A stretch of 64,000 nucleotides of DNA from Oscillospiraceae bacterium. GTDB taxonomy: Bacteria > Bacillota > Clostridia > Oscillospirales > Oscillospiraceae. This document shows positions 10,151 through 21,567 of the stretch, in pieces. Under the pieces are notes generated by a model. That model had not been told where the DNA came from. It saw only the letters and a program-made list of their open reading frames with translations, and ran no database searches. Position numbers and translations under genes: made by a program. Location of the stretch: NCBI GenBank assembly GCA_015068225.1, contig SVKX01000002.1:1-64000 (forward strand), given 5' to 3'. How positions within the stretch are numbered: the first letter of the stretch is position 1; the number at the start of each line of letters is the position of its first letter.

Positions 10151-10960
10151 ATGATTTATTTGTTGATCTCTTTAATTGTTATTTTTGTTCTGTATCTATT
10201 TGCTCTTCGGGGAAGGACAGGGCATAAGGGCCTTCAGGCGCTGCAGAGCTGGAGTTATGCCCACAGAGGTCTTCATGGTAACGGCGTACCGGAAAACAGC
10301 ATGGAAGCCTTCCGGCTTGCTCTGGAGAACGGCTATGGTATAGAACTGGATGTGCATTTGATGGCAGACGGAAATCTTGCTGTTATCCATGATTCGTCCT
10401 TGAAGCGCACTGCCGGCGTGGATGTAAAAATCGAGGATCTGGTTACTGATCAGCTTCATGACTATTATCTGGAGGGCACACAGGAGCGGATTCCGGAATT
10501 TCGTCAGGTGCTGGAACTGTTTGCTGGCAAAGCACCGCTGATCATTGAACTGAAGGCGGAAGGGAAAAATCACGCCGCCCTTTCTGAGGCTGTTTGCAAA
10601 ATGCTGGAAAGCTATAACGGCGCATACTGTCTGGAATCCTTCGATCCCCGCTGCATCCATTGGCTGCGGAAAAACCGCCCTCAGGAAATCCGGGGACAGT
10701 TGTCTGAAAATTTTGTTGGAAATAAAGCAAGCAAACTTCCTCTTGTTCTGAAATGGGTCCTTACCGCTAATATTTTGAACTTTTTTACCAGACCAGATTT
10801 CTTGGCTTATCGTTTTAGCGACAGAAAGCGTCTTGGTGTGGGTATCTGCCGCAAGCTGTGGAAGATCCAGGGCGTGACCTGGACTCTGAGAGATTCCCAG
10901 GAACATAAAGATGCTGTTGCGGAAGGATGGCTTCCTATCTTTGAATACTTTAAGCCCTGA
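10151..10960 (+). CDS. Glycerophosphodiester phosphodiesterase family protein
   Basis: N-terminal TM; AHRGLHGNGVPENSMEAFRLALENGYGIELDVHLMADG. Confidence 0.9.
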   Translation: MIYLLISLIVIFVLYLFALRGRTGHKGLQALQSWSYAHRGLHGNGVPENSMEAFRLALENGYGIELDVHLMADGNLAVIHDSSLKRTAGVDVKIEDLVTDQLHDYYLEGTQERIPEFRQVLELFAGKAPLIIELKAEGKNHAALSEAVCKMLESYNGAYCLESFDPRCIHWLRKNRPQEIRGQLSENFVGNKASKLPLVLKWVLTANILNFFTRPDFLAYRFSDRKRLGVGICRKLWKIQGVTWTLRDSQEHKDAVAEGWLPIFEYFKP

Positions 10961-10966
10961 TCCATG

Positions 10967-11003
10967 TTTTTCGCGCACCGCAAAAAGCGGTGCGCGTTTT
11001 TTA
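10967..11003. terminator. Bidirectional terminator between convergent GDPD and dapA genes
   Basis: cgcgcaccgcaaaaagcggtgcgcgttttt. Confidence 0.75.
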
Positions 11004-11870
11004 TGAAAAATAATCCTTCAGTTTTCTGGCTTCTTCTTCGTTGAGCTCTGTCAGTGGAAGACGGCAACCCCCACAGTCATATCCGATACACTTCATGGCA
11101 GCCTTTACAGGTACTGGATTGACCTGGCACTGCAAAAGCCTTGTAACGGAATACAGTCTGCATTGCAGCTCTGCCGCTGTATCAAAATCACCGTCCAACG
11201 CAGCAATGGCCATGGCCTGAACCTCTTGCGGCAGCAAATTAGACACAACGGAGATCACGCCCTTTCCTCCAAGGGACATGACCGGTACAGTCATGTCATC
11301 ATTACCGCACCAAATAGGGAGGTTATCTTCACATTCATAACGAATTTGCAGAATTTTATTGATATCTGTGGTTGCTTCCTTAACTCCTGCAATATTTGGA
11401 ATAGGGCAGAGACGCTTATACACGCTGACAGGAATATCCACCCCTGTGCGGGAAGGAACATTGTAAAGGATCACCGGAATACTGACTGCGTGGGCAATGG
11501 ATAAGTAATGTCGGAACAGGCCTTCGGAAGTTCCTTTGTTATAATAGGGACTGACAACCAATAGACCATCCACACCCTCGCGCTGGGCGGCAATACTCAG
11601 CTCTACTGTGTGCTCCGTTGCGTTGCTGCCGGCACCGGCAATGATCTTCATTCGGTCTCCAACAAATTCCTTGCATCTTGCAAAAAGCTCCAGCTTTTCT
11701 GCATCAGACAAAGTAGCGGATTCACCGGTTGTGCCGCAAATTACAGCAGCTTCCAGACCGGCGTCGATTTGCCGCTGCAGCAGGATCTGCATCATGGGGT
11801 AGTTTACCTGTCCGTTTAGAAACGGTGTTACAAGGGCGGTGCACGCGCCTGTAAAGAATGGTTTTTTCAT
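11001..11870 (-). CDS. dapA: 4-hydroxy-tetrahydrodipicolinate synthase
   Basis: GTTGESATLSDAEK; YNVPSRTGVDI motifs. Confidence 0.96.
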   Translation of the reverse strand: MKKPFFTGACTALVTPFLNGQVNYPMMQILLQRQIDAGLEAAVICGTTGESATLSDAEKLELFARCKEFVGDRMKIIAGAGSNATEHTVELSIAAQREGVDGLLVVSPYYNKGTSEGLFRHYLSIAHAVSIPVILYNVPSRTGVDIPVSVYKRLCPIPNIAGVKEATTDINKILQIRYECEDNLPIWCGNDDMTVPVMSLGGKGVISVVSNLLPQEVQAMAIAALDGDFDTAAELQCRLYSVTRLLQCQVNPVPVKAAMKCIGYDCGGCRLPLTELNEEEARKLKDYFS

Positions 11871-12001
11871 AAAAGATCCCTCCGCGTCAGTCTATGCAGG
11901 TAAATAATATGTGTGCAGGATGGGAAAATTTGTTTTTTCAGGAAAAATGTTGACTTTTTTTAATAATTTGTTATTGTAATATTGAAGGGAGATGAGCATT
12001 C

Positions 12002-13927
12002 GTGAAAGCGAGTTTGAAATGGGTGGCCCGCATTTTTGCGTTGCTTTTGTGCTTGTCGTTGTTGTTTTCAGTCTATATTCCAACGGTTAAAGCAGAAAAT
12101 CAGCCTCGTTACGGATACACAAAGCTGGAAAACAATCAGCAGCGGACTATTTATACCAATTTGGTTGAGGCGATCGCGGCGTGCAAAACCAGCACCTCAT
12201 TCACACTAAATGTTTCCGTAAGCACATTTGGCGCTGATTTACAAAAAGCGGTTGACATGATCCGTGCAGACTATCCTGAGTATTTCTGGTTTCAAAATAT
12301 GTACGGTATCAGTGTAACTGGATCAACATTAACAATTCAAAACATTGATAACAAAATCGGTGGTCAGAGCGTTTCCGGCTCGGATGCAGCATTTATTTCT
12401 GCAAAGAATGCCCTTGACAGAGAAGTTAATTCTGCTCTTGCCGGCATGCCCAAAGGCAGTGACTATGATAAGGCGCTGTATTTGCACGACTATGTTGCGA
12501 AAAAGGTAGACTATGTCATGACTGGTGACCACCAGACCGCTTATGGCGCGCTTGTTGGCGGCAAAGCAGTTTGCGCCGGCTATGCCAGAGCATACCAGCT
12601 CCTTTTAAACGCAGCCGGGATCGACAGCTGGTACATAACCGGTCAAAGTGTGAATCCTTCAACTGGCCGTATGGAAGACCATGGATGGAATGTGGTTTTC
12701 CTGGATGGCAAGAGTTACTATACAGATGTAACATGGGACGATCAGACCAGCCATCTTTTCCATGCATATTTTATGCTGTCCAGAGACGAAATGGGACAGA
12801 CCCATTTCCCCAAAGACCCCAGTCTGCTTCCTGACGGCAATCATACCGGCAAGGATTATTTTACTGTAAAAAGCGGCAATGGCTCCGGTGTTGGTGTATT
12901 CACCAGTAGCACGACAGTTGATCAGGTCAAAAACTGGATGAAGCGTGAAACCTCCGATCGCTGGATCTGTGAGATAAGTGACAGTTCCCATCTCTTCTCT
13001 CAGTGGATCAAAAATCATATCGATGAAGTGAAATCTGCCCTCGGTCTAAACAGGCGGATTAATTATACTTGTCACACACTAGGCGATGAGATTTTGTTCC
13101 ATATCGACTGTCAGGGACATACTATGCCCCTCAAGTATGTGAAAGAAATTGCCGCTACCTGCAAAGATGGCGGAACATCTGCCTATTATGTGTGCGAAAC
13201 CTGTAACGCATGGTTCTGGGATGCAGAGGCCAAACAGCTCATTACAGATCATAACAGCGTGAAAACGCCTGTTGCGGACCACCAGTATACGGTTTGGAAA
13301 AATGACGATAGTCTGCACTGGAAGGTATGCAAAGTATGCTCTGCGGAAATGCCCAATTCCCGTACGACACATAAGGACACCAATGCAGATAAAAAGTGTG
13401 ATGACTGTAACTGCACGGTAAAGGGACAAACGAACAATCCGACTACCAATGCTACAACATCCACCACTGCATCTACACAAGCAACAACTGCTCCTACCAC
13501 ATCGACTACAGCACCTACACAGGCAACAACTCCTGCTACATCGGCCACAAAGCCGTCCACAGCTCCCGGAACAGTACCCAACACGGAAGCCAGTACAGTG
13601 CCTGATACAACACCTGCTACGGTCCCCTCCACATCTGTGGATCCTACCCAGCAGACCGTACAGTCCGGCACAGCACCTTCTGGTTCGAATTCGACCCAGT
13701 CCTCTGTTTCGCAGAGCACACAGGGCAGTACATCGGCAGACGAAAAACTGCCCTCCGGTTCTGGATCAACCACAGAATCTTCTGCGGTAAGCAGCTCGGG
13801 TGATCCTTATCAGCCTACAGACCAAGGTGATGGCGGAAATGTCATTCTGATCGTGGTATGTGCCCTTGCCGGCTGCGGTGTAACCGCCGGTGCGGCAATT
13901 GTATTTATTCGTTTCCGCAAAAAATAA
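12002..13927 (+). CDS. Surface-anchored transglutaminase-like domain protein with Thr/Ser/Pro-rich stalk
   Basis: Signal peptide; transglutaminase core AVCAGYARAYQLLLNAAGIDSWYITG...HGWNVVFLDGKSYYTDVTWDD; T/S-rich linker; C-terminal TM plus RFRKK. Confidence 0.85.
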   Translation: MKASLKWVARIFALLLCLSLLFSVYIPTVKAENQPRYGYTKLENNQQRTIYTNLVEAIAACKTSTSFTLNVSVSTFGADLQKAVDMIRADYPEYFWFQNMYGISVTGSTLTIQNIDNKIGGQSVSGSDAAFISAKNALDREVNSALAGMPKGSDYDKALYLHDYVAKKVDYVMTGDHQTAYGALVGGKAVCAGYARAYQLLLNAAGIDSWYITGQSVNPSTGRMEDHGWNVVFLDGKSYYTDVTWDDQTSHLFHAYFMLSRDEMGQTHFPKDPSLLPDGNHTGKDYFTVKSGNGSGVGVFTSSTTVDQVKNWMKRETSDRWICEISDSSHLFSQWIKNHIDEVKSALGLNRRINYTCHTLGDEILFHIDCQGHTMPLKYVKEIAATCKDGGTSAYYVCETCNAWFWDAEAKQLITDHNSVKTPVADHQYTVWKNDDSLHWKVCKVCSAEMPNSRTTHKDTNADKKCDDCNCTVKGQTNNPTTNATTSTTASTQATTAPTTSTTAPTQATTPATSATKPSTAPGTVPNTEASTVPDTTPATVPSTSVDPTQQTVQSGTAPSGSNSTQSSVSQSTQGSTSADEKLPSGSGSTTESSAVSSSGDPYQPTDQGDGGNVILIVVCALAGCGVTAGAAIVFIRFRKK

Positions 13928-13934
13928 CATACAG

Positions 13935-13974
13935 CAAAATACCCACAGGTGATGCGGCCTGTGGGTATTTTTTG
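13935..13974 (+). terminator. Intrinsic terminator
   Basis: aaatacccacaggtgatgcggcctgtgggtattttttg. Confidence 0.8.
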
Positions 13975-14038
13975 GAAAAGGTTGCATTTAGCTGGTTTTT
14001 AAGCTATACTAAAAGGGCTTTTTTTAGAATCGGAGGAG

Positions 14039-15067
14039 ATGTTTTTGAAGACAAGTGACTTCTGGTATGCCCTTCCTGAAGAATTGATCGCTCAAACACC
14101 GCTTGAGGCCAGAGATACATCCCGCTTATGTGTTTTGGACCGGCAAACAGGAAAGGTCAGCCACAGACATTTTTACGATATACTGGATTATCTTCGTCCG
14201 GGTGACTGTCTGGTGATGAACGATTCCAGGGTGCTTCCGGCCCGCCTTTTGGGTAGGCGTCCTACCGGCGGAGCAGTGGAGGTTTTGCTTTTGCGTGACC
14301 TTGGCAACGGATGCTGGGAGTGCCTGTGCAAGCCCGGTAGAAAAATGCAGGTAGGCAGCGAAGTGATTTTTGGAGATGGAGAGCTGACAGCGACCGTTTC
14401 CGAGGTGAAGGACGATGGAAACCGTGTGGTCCAGTTTCATTATCAAGGTATTTTTTTGGAGGTTCTGGAGCGGCTGGGCAAGATGCCGCTGCCTCCTTAT
14501 ATCAAGGCAGAGCTTTCCGATCAGGAGCGGTATCAGACCGTTTATTCCCGGGAAGTCGGCTCTGCGGCAGCTCCTACAGCGGGACTGCATTTTACTAATG
14601 AATTGTTGGAAAAGATCCGGAATAAGGGCGTAAAGACAGCTTTTGTTACATTGCATGTAGGTCTCGGCACCTTTCGACCGGTAAAGGCGGAGGAGATCAC
14701 CGACCACCATATGCATTCCGAGCTTTGCATGATAAATGAAGCCACTGCGGCTATCCTGAACCAAACCAAAGCAGAGGGAGGCCGGATCATCTGTGTGGGT
14801 ACCACATCCTGCCGCACGCTGGAATCCCTCGTTAATGAGGATGGCAGCTTTGAAGCAAAATCCAAATGGACGGAGATATTCATTTACCCCGGATATGAAT
14901 TCAAAGCGATGCAGGGATTGATTACAAATTTCCACCTTCCGGAAAGTACCCTTGTGATGCTGGTATCTGCCTTTGCGGGACGGGAAAATGTATTGAATGC
15001 TTATAATGAGGCTGTGAAGGAGCGCTATCGTTTCTTCAGTTTCGGCGACGCAATGTGCATTATCTAA
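14039..15067 (+). CDS. queA: S-adenosylmethionine:tRNA ribosyltransferase-isomerase
   Basis: [48 protein letters not shown]. Confidence 0.95.
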   Translation: MFLKTSDFWYALPEELIAQTPLEARDTSRLCVLDRQTGKVSHRHFYDILDYLRPGDCLVMNDSRVLPARLLGRRPTGGAVEVLLLRDLGNGCWECLCKPGRKMQVGSEVIFGDGELTATVSEVKDDGNRVVQFHYQGIFLEVLERLGKMPLPPYIKAELSDQERYQTVYSREVGSAAAPTAGLHFTNELLEKIRNKGVKTAFVTLHVGLGTFRPVKAEEITDHHMHSELCMINEATAAILNQTKAEGGRIICVGTTSCRTLESLVNEDGSFEAKSKWTEIFIYPGYEFKAMQGLITNFHLPESTLVMLVSAFAGRENVLNAYNEAVKERYRFFSFGDAMCII

Positions 15068-15082
15068 ATAAGTGAGGTAACT

Positions 15083-16213
15083 ATGTTTCAGCTTTTAAAA
15101 ACAGAGGGAAAGGCCCGTCGAGGTGAATTTACCTGCGCTCATGGTACGGTGCAGACACCGGTATTCATGAACGTGGGTACTCAAGGTGCCATCAAGGGTG
15201 CGCTTAGCGCTGAGGATCTGAAAAGCATCGGCTGTCAGGTTGAGCTTTCCAATACCTACCATTTGCATCTTCGTCCTACGGATAAAGTAGTTAGGGAAAT
15301 GGGCGGCCTGCATAAATTTATGACCTGGGACGGTCCGATCCTGACGGATTCCGGCGGATTTCAGGTGTTCAGCCTGTCTTCTCTGCGAAAGATCAAAGAA
15401 GAGGGCGTGTATTTTGCATCCCATATTGATGGCCGAAAAATTTTTATGGGTCCAGAAGAAAGCATGCAGATCCAGTCCAATTTGGGCTCAGATATCGCAA
15501 TGGCCTTTGATGAATGTATCGAAAATCCCGCGCCGAGGGATTATGTTTTGAAGAGTGTGGATCGTACCTATCGTTGGCTTGTGCGCTGCAAGGCAGAAAA
15601 CGCCAGACTGAACAGCCTGCCGGATACCGTCAATCCAAGGCAGATGCTCTGGGGCATCAATCAGGGCGGCACTTATGCCGATATTCGCATGGAGCACATG
15701 AAGCGGATTGCGGAGCTGGATCTGCCGGGTTATGCCATCGGTGGTCTTGCAGTAGGGGAGACCGCCCAGGAAATGTACGACATCATTGATGCGGTAGAGC
15801 CCCATATGCCGGTAAACAAGCCCCGGTATCTTATGGGTGTCGGCACCCCCAGCAATATCATAGAAGCAGTTGCAAGGGGCGTTGATTTCTTTGACTGTGT
15901 TATGCCTGCCCGGAATGCCCGCCACGCAAGGCTTTTCACCTGGGAAGGCGCTATCAATCTGAAAAATGCAAAATATCAGCTGGATGAAAGTCCCATTGAT
16001 CCGAAGTGCGACTGCCCGGTGTGCCGCAGATATTCCAGAGCCTATATTCGGCATTTGTTTGTCGCGGAGGAAATGCTTGCTATGCGGCTGAGTGTGATGC
16101 ATAACCTATATTTCTATAACAAGCTCATGGAAAAGATCCGAAATGCGCTGGATGAGGGCCGTTTTGAGGAATTCCGCCGTGAATATTCTGTTAAATTAGG
16201 GCAGAGGATCTAA
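15083..16213 (+). CDS. tgt: tRNA-guanine transglycosylase
   Basis: TDSGGFQVFSLSSLRKIKEEGV; zinc site CDCPVCRRY. Confidence 0.97.
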   Translation: MFQLLKTEGKARRGEFTCAHGTVQTPVFMNVGTQGAIKGALSAEDLKSIGCQVELSNTYHLHLRPTDKVVREMGGLHKFMTWDGPILTDSGGFQVFSLSSLRKIKEEGVYFASHIDGRKIFMGPEESMQIQSNLGSDIAMAFDECIENPAPRDYVLKSVDRTYRWLVRCKAENARLNSLPDTVNPRQMLWGINQGGTYADIRMEHMKRIAELDLPGYAIGGLAVGETAQEMYDIIDAVEPHMPVNKPRYLMGVGTPSNIIEAVARGVDFFDCVMPARNARHARLFTWEGAINLKNAKYQLDESPIDPKCDCPVCRRYSRAYIRHLFVAEEMLAMRLSVMHNLYFYNKLMEKIRNALDEGRFEEFRREYSVKLGQRI

Positions 16214-16282
16214 TTTTTGCTTGCATTTTATGAGAACAATGCTATAATGTATTCGATTATTAAACAAAAAGGAGTTATATCC

Positions 16283-16678
16283 ATGTTACATTTTCTTGAA
16301 GGCACTACACCCCCTGCAGATCCCGGTAGTGGAATGTTCAGCACTGTGATCATGCTGGTTGCTATGGTCGCTATTTTCTACTTCATGCTGATCCGTCCCG
16401 AGAAGAAACGGAAAAAAGAAGCAGAAACCATGCGTTCCAATCTGAAGACCGGTGACAGAATCACCACCATCGGCGGCATTGTTGGCACTGTTGTCAGCAT
16501 CAAGGACGATAAGTTTGTTATCGAGACCAGCGCTGATCAGGTCCGCATTGAGTTTGCCAAGTGGGCGCTTTCCACCAATGAATCCGCTGCTGAAAGAGCA
16601 CAGGAAGAGGCTAAGAAGGCTCAGGAAGCCAAGGCTATGGCAAAGGCTGCCAAGAAGGTTAAAAAGGATAAAGAGTAA
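16283..16678 (+). CDS. yajC: Preprotein translocase subunit YajC
   Basis: Single TM; MLIRPEKKRKKEAETMRSNLKTGDRITTIGGIVGTV; start revised from the ORF track. Confidence 0.93.
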   Translation: MLHFLEGTTPPADPGSGMFSTVIMLVAMVAIFYFMLIRPEKKRKKEAETMRSNLKTGDRITTIGGIVGTVVSIKDDKFVIETSADQVRIEFAKWALSTNESAAERAQEEAKKAQEAKAMAKAAKKVKKDKE

Positions 16679-16683
16679 AAATA

Positions 16684-16715
16684 ACGGACTTCGGTTGATT
16701 CCGAAGTCCGTTTCT
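16684..16715. terminator. Terminator between yajC and convergent glycosyltransferase
   Basis: cggacttcggttgattccgaagtccgtttctt. Confidence 0.75.
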
Positions 16716-17654
16716 TTATTTGTCGTTGTAATCCAGAATTTCTTTCGCGATATAGATAGGACGATCCTTGCTTTGCTCGAAGATCTTTCCTACATATTCA
16801 CCGATGATACCGATGCAGAAAAGCTGGATGCCGCCAAGCAAAAGGATCAGCACAATGCTGGTAGCAAAACCGGGAACATCAATTCCCACGATCAGCTTCT
16901 GAAGCACCACAACGATCAGATAGATCACTGCGGCGATAGCGGTCAAAACGCCAAGATATGTTGCAAGCCGCAGGGGCTTTGTGGAAAAGCCGATGATTCC
17001 GTCAATGGCGTAATTCATCAGCTTGCGGAAATTCCACTTTGTGGTGCCTGCAGTCCGCTCACAGGCAGTGTAGGGGATGAAGCAGGTATCGTAACCGACC
17101 CATGCAAAAATGCCCTTGGAGAAGCGGTGATACTCTGCCATGGAAAGAATACTGTCCCGAACACTTCTGCGGAAGGTCCGGAAGTCGCTTGCATCTGCGT
17201 GGAGTGTTACATCTGACATCCGATTAATGATCGTATAAAAGCTTTTCTTGAAGAAAGAGAGGACTTTGCCCTCACCTCTGCGATCCTGATAGGCTGCAAC
17301 CACATCATACTGGGGCTGTTCATCCAGAATTTTTACCATATCCCGAACGATCTCGGGGCGCTGCTGCAGATCCGCATCGATCAGAGAGATATAATCTCCA
17401 CTGGCATGCTGCAGACCTGCGTACAAGCCCGCCTCTTTTCCAAAGTTACGGGAGAAAGAGACGACCTTAACAGGGCATTTTTGTGCATGGTACAGCTTTT
17501 TCAGATTGTGTAAGGTAGGATCTTTGCTGCCATCGTCAATAAAAACAATCTCATAATCATAATCGCAGCCGTCAAAGGCAGAAATGACAGCCTCCTGAAA
17601 ATTGGCCACATTTTCCGCCTCATTATAGCAGGGAACAACAAGGGAAAGCTTCAT
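16716..17654 (-). CDS. Family 2 glycosyltransferase (GtrB/DPM-like) with two C-terminal TMs
   Basis: LSLVVPCYNEAENV; ISLIDADLQQRPE; C-terminal TM helices. Confidence 0.92.
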   Translation of the reverse strand: MKLSLVVPCYNEAENVANFQEAVISAFDGCDYDYEIVFIDDGSKDPTLHNLKKLYHAQKCPVKVVSFSRNFGKEAGLYAGLQHASGDYISLIDADLQQRPEIVRDMVKILDEQPQYDVVAAYQDRRGEGKVLSFFKKSFYTIINRMSDVTLHADASDFRTFRRSVRDSILSMAEYHRFSKGIFAWVGYDTCFIPYTACERTAGTTKWNFRKLMNYAIDGIIGFSTKPLRLATYLGVLTAIAAVIYLIVVVLQKLIVGIDVPGFATSIVLILLLGGIQLFCIGIIGEYVGKIFEQSKDRPIYIAKEILDYNDK

Positions 17655-17799
17655 TATGATCATCTCGCTATCGTAAAAATTTACTCCATTATATGCCAAA
17701 TACAGAATCCAGTCAAGGTTTGATGATCGTTTTTATTTTAACTTGCAGGAATACAGTTGACAGTGTATAAAAAATATGGTATTTTATTTCTGAAAATGC

Positions 17800-18025
17800 A
17801 GCGAAAGGGAAGTTCTGTGCAGCTTTTCCAATTCAGAGAGTGCGCGTTTGGTGAGAGCGCATATTGGATTTGTACGGATGGTCGCCCCGGAGCAGATTGC
17901 CTGAAAATAAAGTAGGGCAGTACGGGTATGCCCGTTACAGCTGTTTAAGTGCCCGTATTCGGGAATTCAGGTGGTACCGCGGAATTTTTTCGCCCTGAGA
18001 GTTTTCTCTCGGGGCGTTTTTGTAT
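17800..18025 (+). promoter_or_regulatory. T-box leader of valS
   Basis: AGGTGGTACCGCGG followed by terminator gccctgagagttttctctcggggc and T-tract. Confidence 0.93.
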
Positions 18026-18042
18026 GCAAAGGAGTGTCTGAA

Positions 18043-20685
18043 ATGGCAAGAGAACTGCCGAAGGTTTATGAACCCCAACAGGTTGAAAACAGAATCTATG
18101 AGATGTGGGAAAAGGGAGGATATTTCCGTCCCAGTGAGGAAGAGGGCGCCAAACCCTTTACCATCGTCATGCCGCCTCCCAATGTTACCGGTCAGCTCCA
18201 CATGGGTCACGCTATGGATGCGACGCTGCAGGATACTCTGATCCGCTTCAAGCGGATGCAGGGTTACAGCGCCCTGTGGCTGCCCGGTGTAGACCATGCC
18301 GGCATTGCTACTCAGATCAAGGTGGAAGAGGAGCTTCGCAAGGAGGGACTGACCCGCTATGATCTTGGCCGCGAAAAATTTTTGGAGCGTGTGTGGGATT
18401 GGAAGCACAAATACGGCAACCGGATCGTTGAGCAGCAGAAAAAGCTGGGTGCATCCTGTGACTGGGAGCGTGCCCGCTTCACGATGGACGAGGGCTGCTC
18501 CAAGGCTGTCCGTGAGGTTTTTGTCTCCATGTATGAAAAGGGCCTGATCTATAAGGGCAGCCGGATCATTAACTGGTGCCCTCACTGTGTAACCGCTCTT
18601 TCTGATGCAGAAGTGGAATATGTGGATAAGCCCGGCCATTTGTGGCATATTCGTTATCCTCTGACCGACGGCAGTGGAGAAGTTATTGTTGCGACTACCC
18701 GTCCGGAGACCATGCTGGGCGATACCGGTGTCTGTGTAAACCCCAACGATGATCGGTATAAGGGCATTGTGGGCAAAACTGTGACACTGCCTCTTGTGAA
18801 CAAGGAAATCCCCATTGTGGCCGATGACTATGCGGAGATGGAATTCGGCACCGGCTGTGTGAAAATGACCCCTGCCCACGATCCCAACGACTTTGAAGTG
18901 GGCCTGCGCCATAATCTGGAGGTAATCCGGGTTCTGGATGACAACGGTAAGGTCAATGAGCTGGGCGGCGCATATGAGGGACTGGACCGGTATGAAGCCA
19001 GAAAGAAGATCGTAGCAGATCTTGAGGCACAGGGCTATCTGGTTAAGATCGAGGATCACGCCCATAATGTTGGCACCTGCTATCGCTGCCACAATGATGT
19101 GGAGCCGATCATTTCTGCCCAGTGGTTTGTGAAGATGAAGACTCTGGCAGAAGAGGCTATCCGTTCGGTTAATGAGGGTGAAACCAAGTTTGTTCCTGAG
19201 CGTTTCACCAAAAATTATATGAACTGGATGAACAACATCCGTGACTGGTGCATCTCCCGCCAGCTGTGGTGGGGTCATCAGATTCCTGTTTGGTACTGCG
19301 CAGACTGCGGACATATGACCTGCACCCGCGAGGATGCTCACGTTTGCGAAAAGTGCGGCAGCGCCAATATCGAGCGGGATCCGGATGTACTGGACACCTG
19401 GTTCAGCTCTGCTCTGTGGCCTTTCGAGACCCTGGGCTGGCCCGATAAGGACGCGGAAGACCTGAAGAAGTATTTCCCCACCGATGTGCTGGTCACCGGC
19501 TATGATATTATTACCTTCTGGGTGTCCCGTATGATCGTGTCCGGCCTGGAGCATATGGGCAAAGCGCCCTTCCACACGGTTCTGATCCATGGCCTGGTTC
19601 GTGATGATAAGGGCAGAAAGATGTCCAAATCTCTGGGTAACGGCATTGATCCTCTGGAGATGATCGAGCGCTATGGCTGTGATGCCCTGCGTATGAACAT
19701 GGTCACCGGCAACTCTCCCGGAAACGATATGCGTTTCTATGTGGAACGTTGTGAGGCAATGCGCAATTTTGCCAACAAGCTGTGGAATGCCAGCCGTTAT
19801 GTGCTGATGAATTTGGATGAGGATGCCAAAAACGCTCTTCCTGACCTCAGCAAGCTGGAAATTGCTGATAAGTGGGTTCTGTCCAAGCTGAATACCCTGA
19901 TTGGTGAAGTCACCGAGAACATGGAAAAGTATGAACTGGGTGTTGCCATTCAGAAGATCTACGATTTCCTCTGGGATATTTATTGCGACTGGTATATTGA
20001 AATGACCAAGGCTCGTCTGTTTGCAGACGATGCGGAACGGAAGCAGACTGCTATCCAGGTACTGGTTTACGTTCTGGATCAGACACTGCGCCTGCTGCAT
20101 CCCTTCATGCCCTTCATTACCGAAGAAATCTGGCAGAGCCTGCCTCATGAGGGTGAAGCCCTGATCGTTGCCAAGTGGCCTGAAATCCGTGAGGATCTGT
20201 CTTTTAAGGCCGAGTGTGCACAGATGGAGTCTGTTATGGAGGCCATTCGTGCGATTCGTAACCGCCGTACCGAGATGAATGTTCCGCCTTCCAAGAAGGC
20301 CGCGCTGTATATTTTGACCTCTAAACCTCAGGTTTTCGTTGAAGGTGAAGGATTCCTGCAGAGACTTGCCTATGCGGATGCCGTGACCCTGCTGGAATCT
20401 GAGCCAGAGAATCTGGACGGCATGGTAACCATCACTATTTCCGATGCAAAGCTCTATATTCCCATGGGCCAGCTGGTGGATGTAGCAAAGGAATTGGAGC
20501 GGATCCGCAAAGAATTAGAGAGCAACCAGAAGTTCCTCAATTCTCTGGAGGCCAAGCTCAGCAACGAAAAATTTGTTTCCCGCGCTCCTGAGGCTGTGGT
20601 TGCCGCAGAACGGGAAAAGGCACAGAAAACAAAGGATCTGATCGCACAGCTCAAACAGAGCGAAGAAGCTTTGAAAAAGCTCTAA
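18043..20685 (+). CDS. valS: Valyl-tRNA synthetase
   Basis: [28 protein letters not shown]. Confidence 0.98.
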   Translation: MARELPKVYEPQQVENRIYEMWEKGGYFRPSEEEGAKPFTIVMPPPNVTGQLHMGHAMDATLQDTLIRFKRMQGYSALWLPGVDHAGIATQIKVEEELRKEGLTRYDLGREKFLERVWDWKHKYGNRIVEQQKKLGASCDWERARFTMDEGCSKAVREVFVSMYEKGLIYKGSRIINWCPHCVTALSDAEVEYVDKPGHLWHIRYPLTDGSGEVIVATTRPETMLGDTGVCVNPNDDRYKGIVGKTVTLPLVNKEIPIVADDYAEMEFGTGCVKMTPAHDPNDFEVGLRHNLEVIRVLDDNGKVNELGGAYEGLDRYEARKKIVADLEAQGYLVKIEDHAHNVGTCYRCHNDVEPIISAQWFVKMKTLAEEAIRSVNEGETKFVPERFTKNYMNWMNNIRDWCISRQLWWGHQIPVWYCADCGHMTCTREDAHVCEKCGSANIERDPDVLDTWFSSALWPFETLGWPDKDAEDLKKYFPTDVLVTGYDIITFWVSRMIVSGLEHMGKAPFHTVLIHGLVRDDKGRKMSKSLGNGIDPLEMIERYGCDALRMNMVTGNSPGNDMRFYVERCEAMRNFANKLWNASRYVLMNLDEDAKNALPDLSKLEIADKWVLSKLNTLIGEVTENMEKYELGVAIQKIYDFLWDIYCDWYIEMTKARLFADDAERKQTAIQVLVYVLDQTLRLLHPFMPFITEEIWQSLPHEGEALIVAKWPEIREDLSFKAECAQMESVMEAIRAIRNRRTEMNVPPSKKAALYILTSKPQVFVEGEGFLQRLAYADAVTLLESEPENLDGMVTITISDAKLYIPMGQLVDVAKELERIRKELESNQKFLNSLEAKLSNEKFVSRAPEAVVAAEREKAQKTKDLIAQLKQSEEALKKL

Positions 20686-20696
20686 ATTACCAAATG

Positions 20697-20745
20697 GATA
20701 CTCTCCCGTGGAAATGCAATGTTTCCCCGGGAGAGTTATTTTTTT
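20697..20745 (+). terminator. Terminator after valS
   Basis: actctcccgtggaaatgcaatgtttccccgggagagttatttttt. Confidence 0.7.
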
Positions 20746-20821
20746 ATGTTTGTAAATGCGACGAAAAATCCGCATCAAACATTTTATACTGATTGGGTAT
20801 TAAACAAAGGAGGCGTTATAA

Positions 20822-21139
20822 ATGCGATTTACCAGTTTTCTTGAAAACGGAAAATTAACGGTGGCACTCACCGGAGAGATAGATCATCATTGCGCGAAAA
20901 ACTATATTCAGGCCATTACAGGGAAGATTGAAGCTTACACACCTGATATCTGTGTGCTGGATTTTCAGGATGTGACTTTTGTGGACTCCTCGGGCATTGC
21001 TGTAGTGATCAACGCACTTAGAAACATGACCCAGATCGAAGGAAAGCTGATCCTGACAGGGATATGCGCACAGCCGATGCGGGTGTTTCGGGCGTCAGGT
21101 ATTGATAAAATTGTGGAAATCAAGGAGGCAGTATCATGA
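20822..21139 (+). CDS. spoIIAA: Anti-sigma F factor antagonist (STAS)
   Basis: 105 aa STAS domain, VTFVDSSGIAVVINALR; operon with SpoIIAB and SigF. Confidence 0.9.
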   Translation: MRFTSFLENGKLTVALTGEIDHHCAKNYIQAITGKIEAYTPDICVLDFQDVTFVDSSGIAVVINALRNMTQIEGKLILTGICAQPMRVFRASGIDKIVEIKEAVS

Positions 21140-21567
21140 AATTCGATAACTTTATGATTTTAGAATTCCCCAGCAGATCCAGCAACGAAGCTTTTGCCAG
21201 AAGCGCGGTTGCCTGCTTTGCGGCGCAGATGGACCCAACCCTTGAAGAGTTGGGAGATATCCGTACCGCGGTGTCAGAAGCGGTGACAAACTGTATCGTC
21301 CATGCATACCCCAACGAATTGGGAGTGATCACTCTGCGCTGCCGGATTCTGAAAGACAATGTTCTGGATATTGTGATCAAGGACAAAGGTGTGGGCATTC
21401 CGGATATTGAGCAGGCAATGCGCCCTATGTTTACCACAGGAGGAACAGACCGCAGCGGTATGGGCTTTACCATTATGGAGAGCTTTATGACCACCTTTGA
21501 ACTGACCTCTCAGCCGGGAAAAGGAACAACGGTACATATGCGCCGTAAGATCCAAAAACGGAAATGA
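21136..21567 (+). CDS. spoIIAB: Anti-sigma F factor
   Basis: HATPase/kinase fold: DIRTAVSEAVTNCIVHAYP; IKDKGVGIPDIEQAM. Confidence 0.93.
   Translation: MKFDNFMILEFPSRSSNEAFARSAVACFAAQMDPTLEELGDIRTAVSEAVTNCIVHAYPNELGVITLRCRILKDNVLDIVIKDKGVGIPDIEQAMRPMFTTGGTDRSGMGFTIMESFMTTFELTSQPGKGTTVHMRRKIQKRK

Noticed and set aside
13249-13773. Val/Ala-rich minus-strand ORF
   Set aside because: Reverse reading of the Thr-rich stalk repeat; low complexity artefact.
17935-20148. 737-aa minus-strand ORF opposite valS
   Set aside because: Shadow ORF of the clearly coding valS frame; no recognisable domains and no RBS logic.
20755-20770. 0A-box-like gcgacgaaaaa upstream of spoIIAA
   Set aside because: Only an approximate match to TGNCGAA; plausible but too weak to list as a feature.
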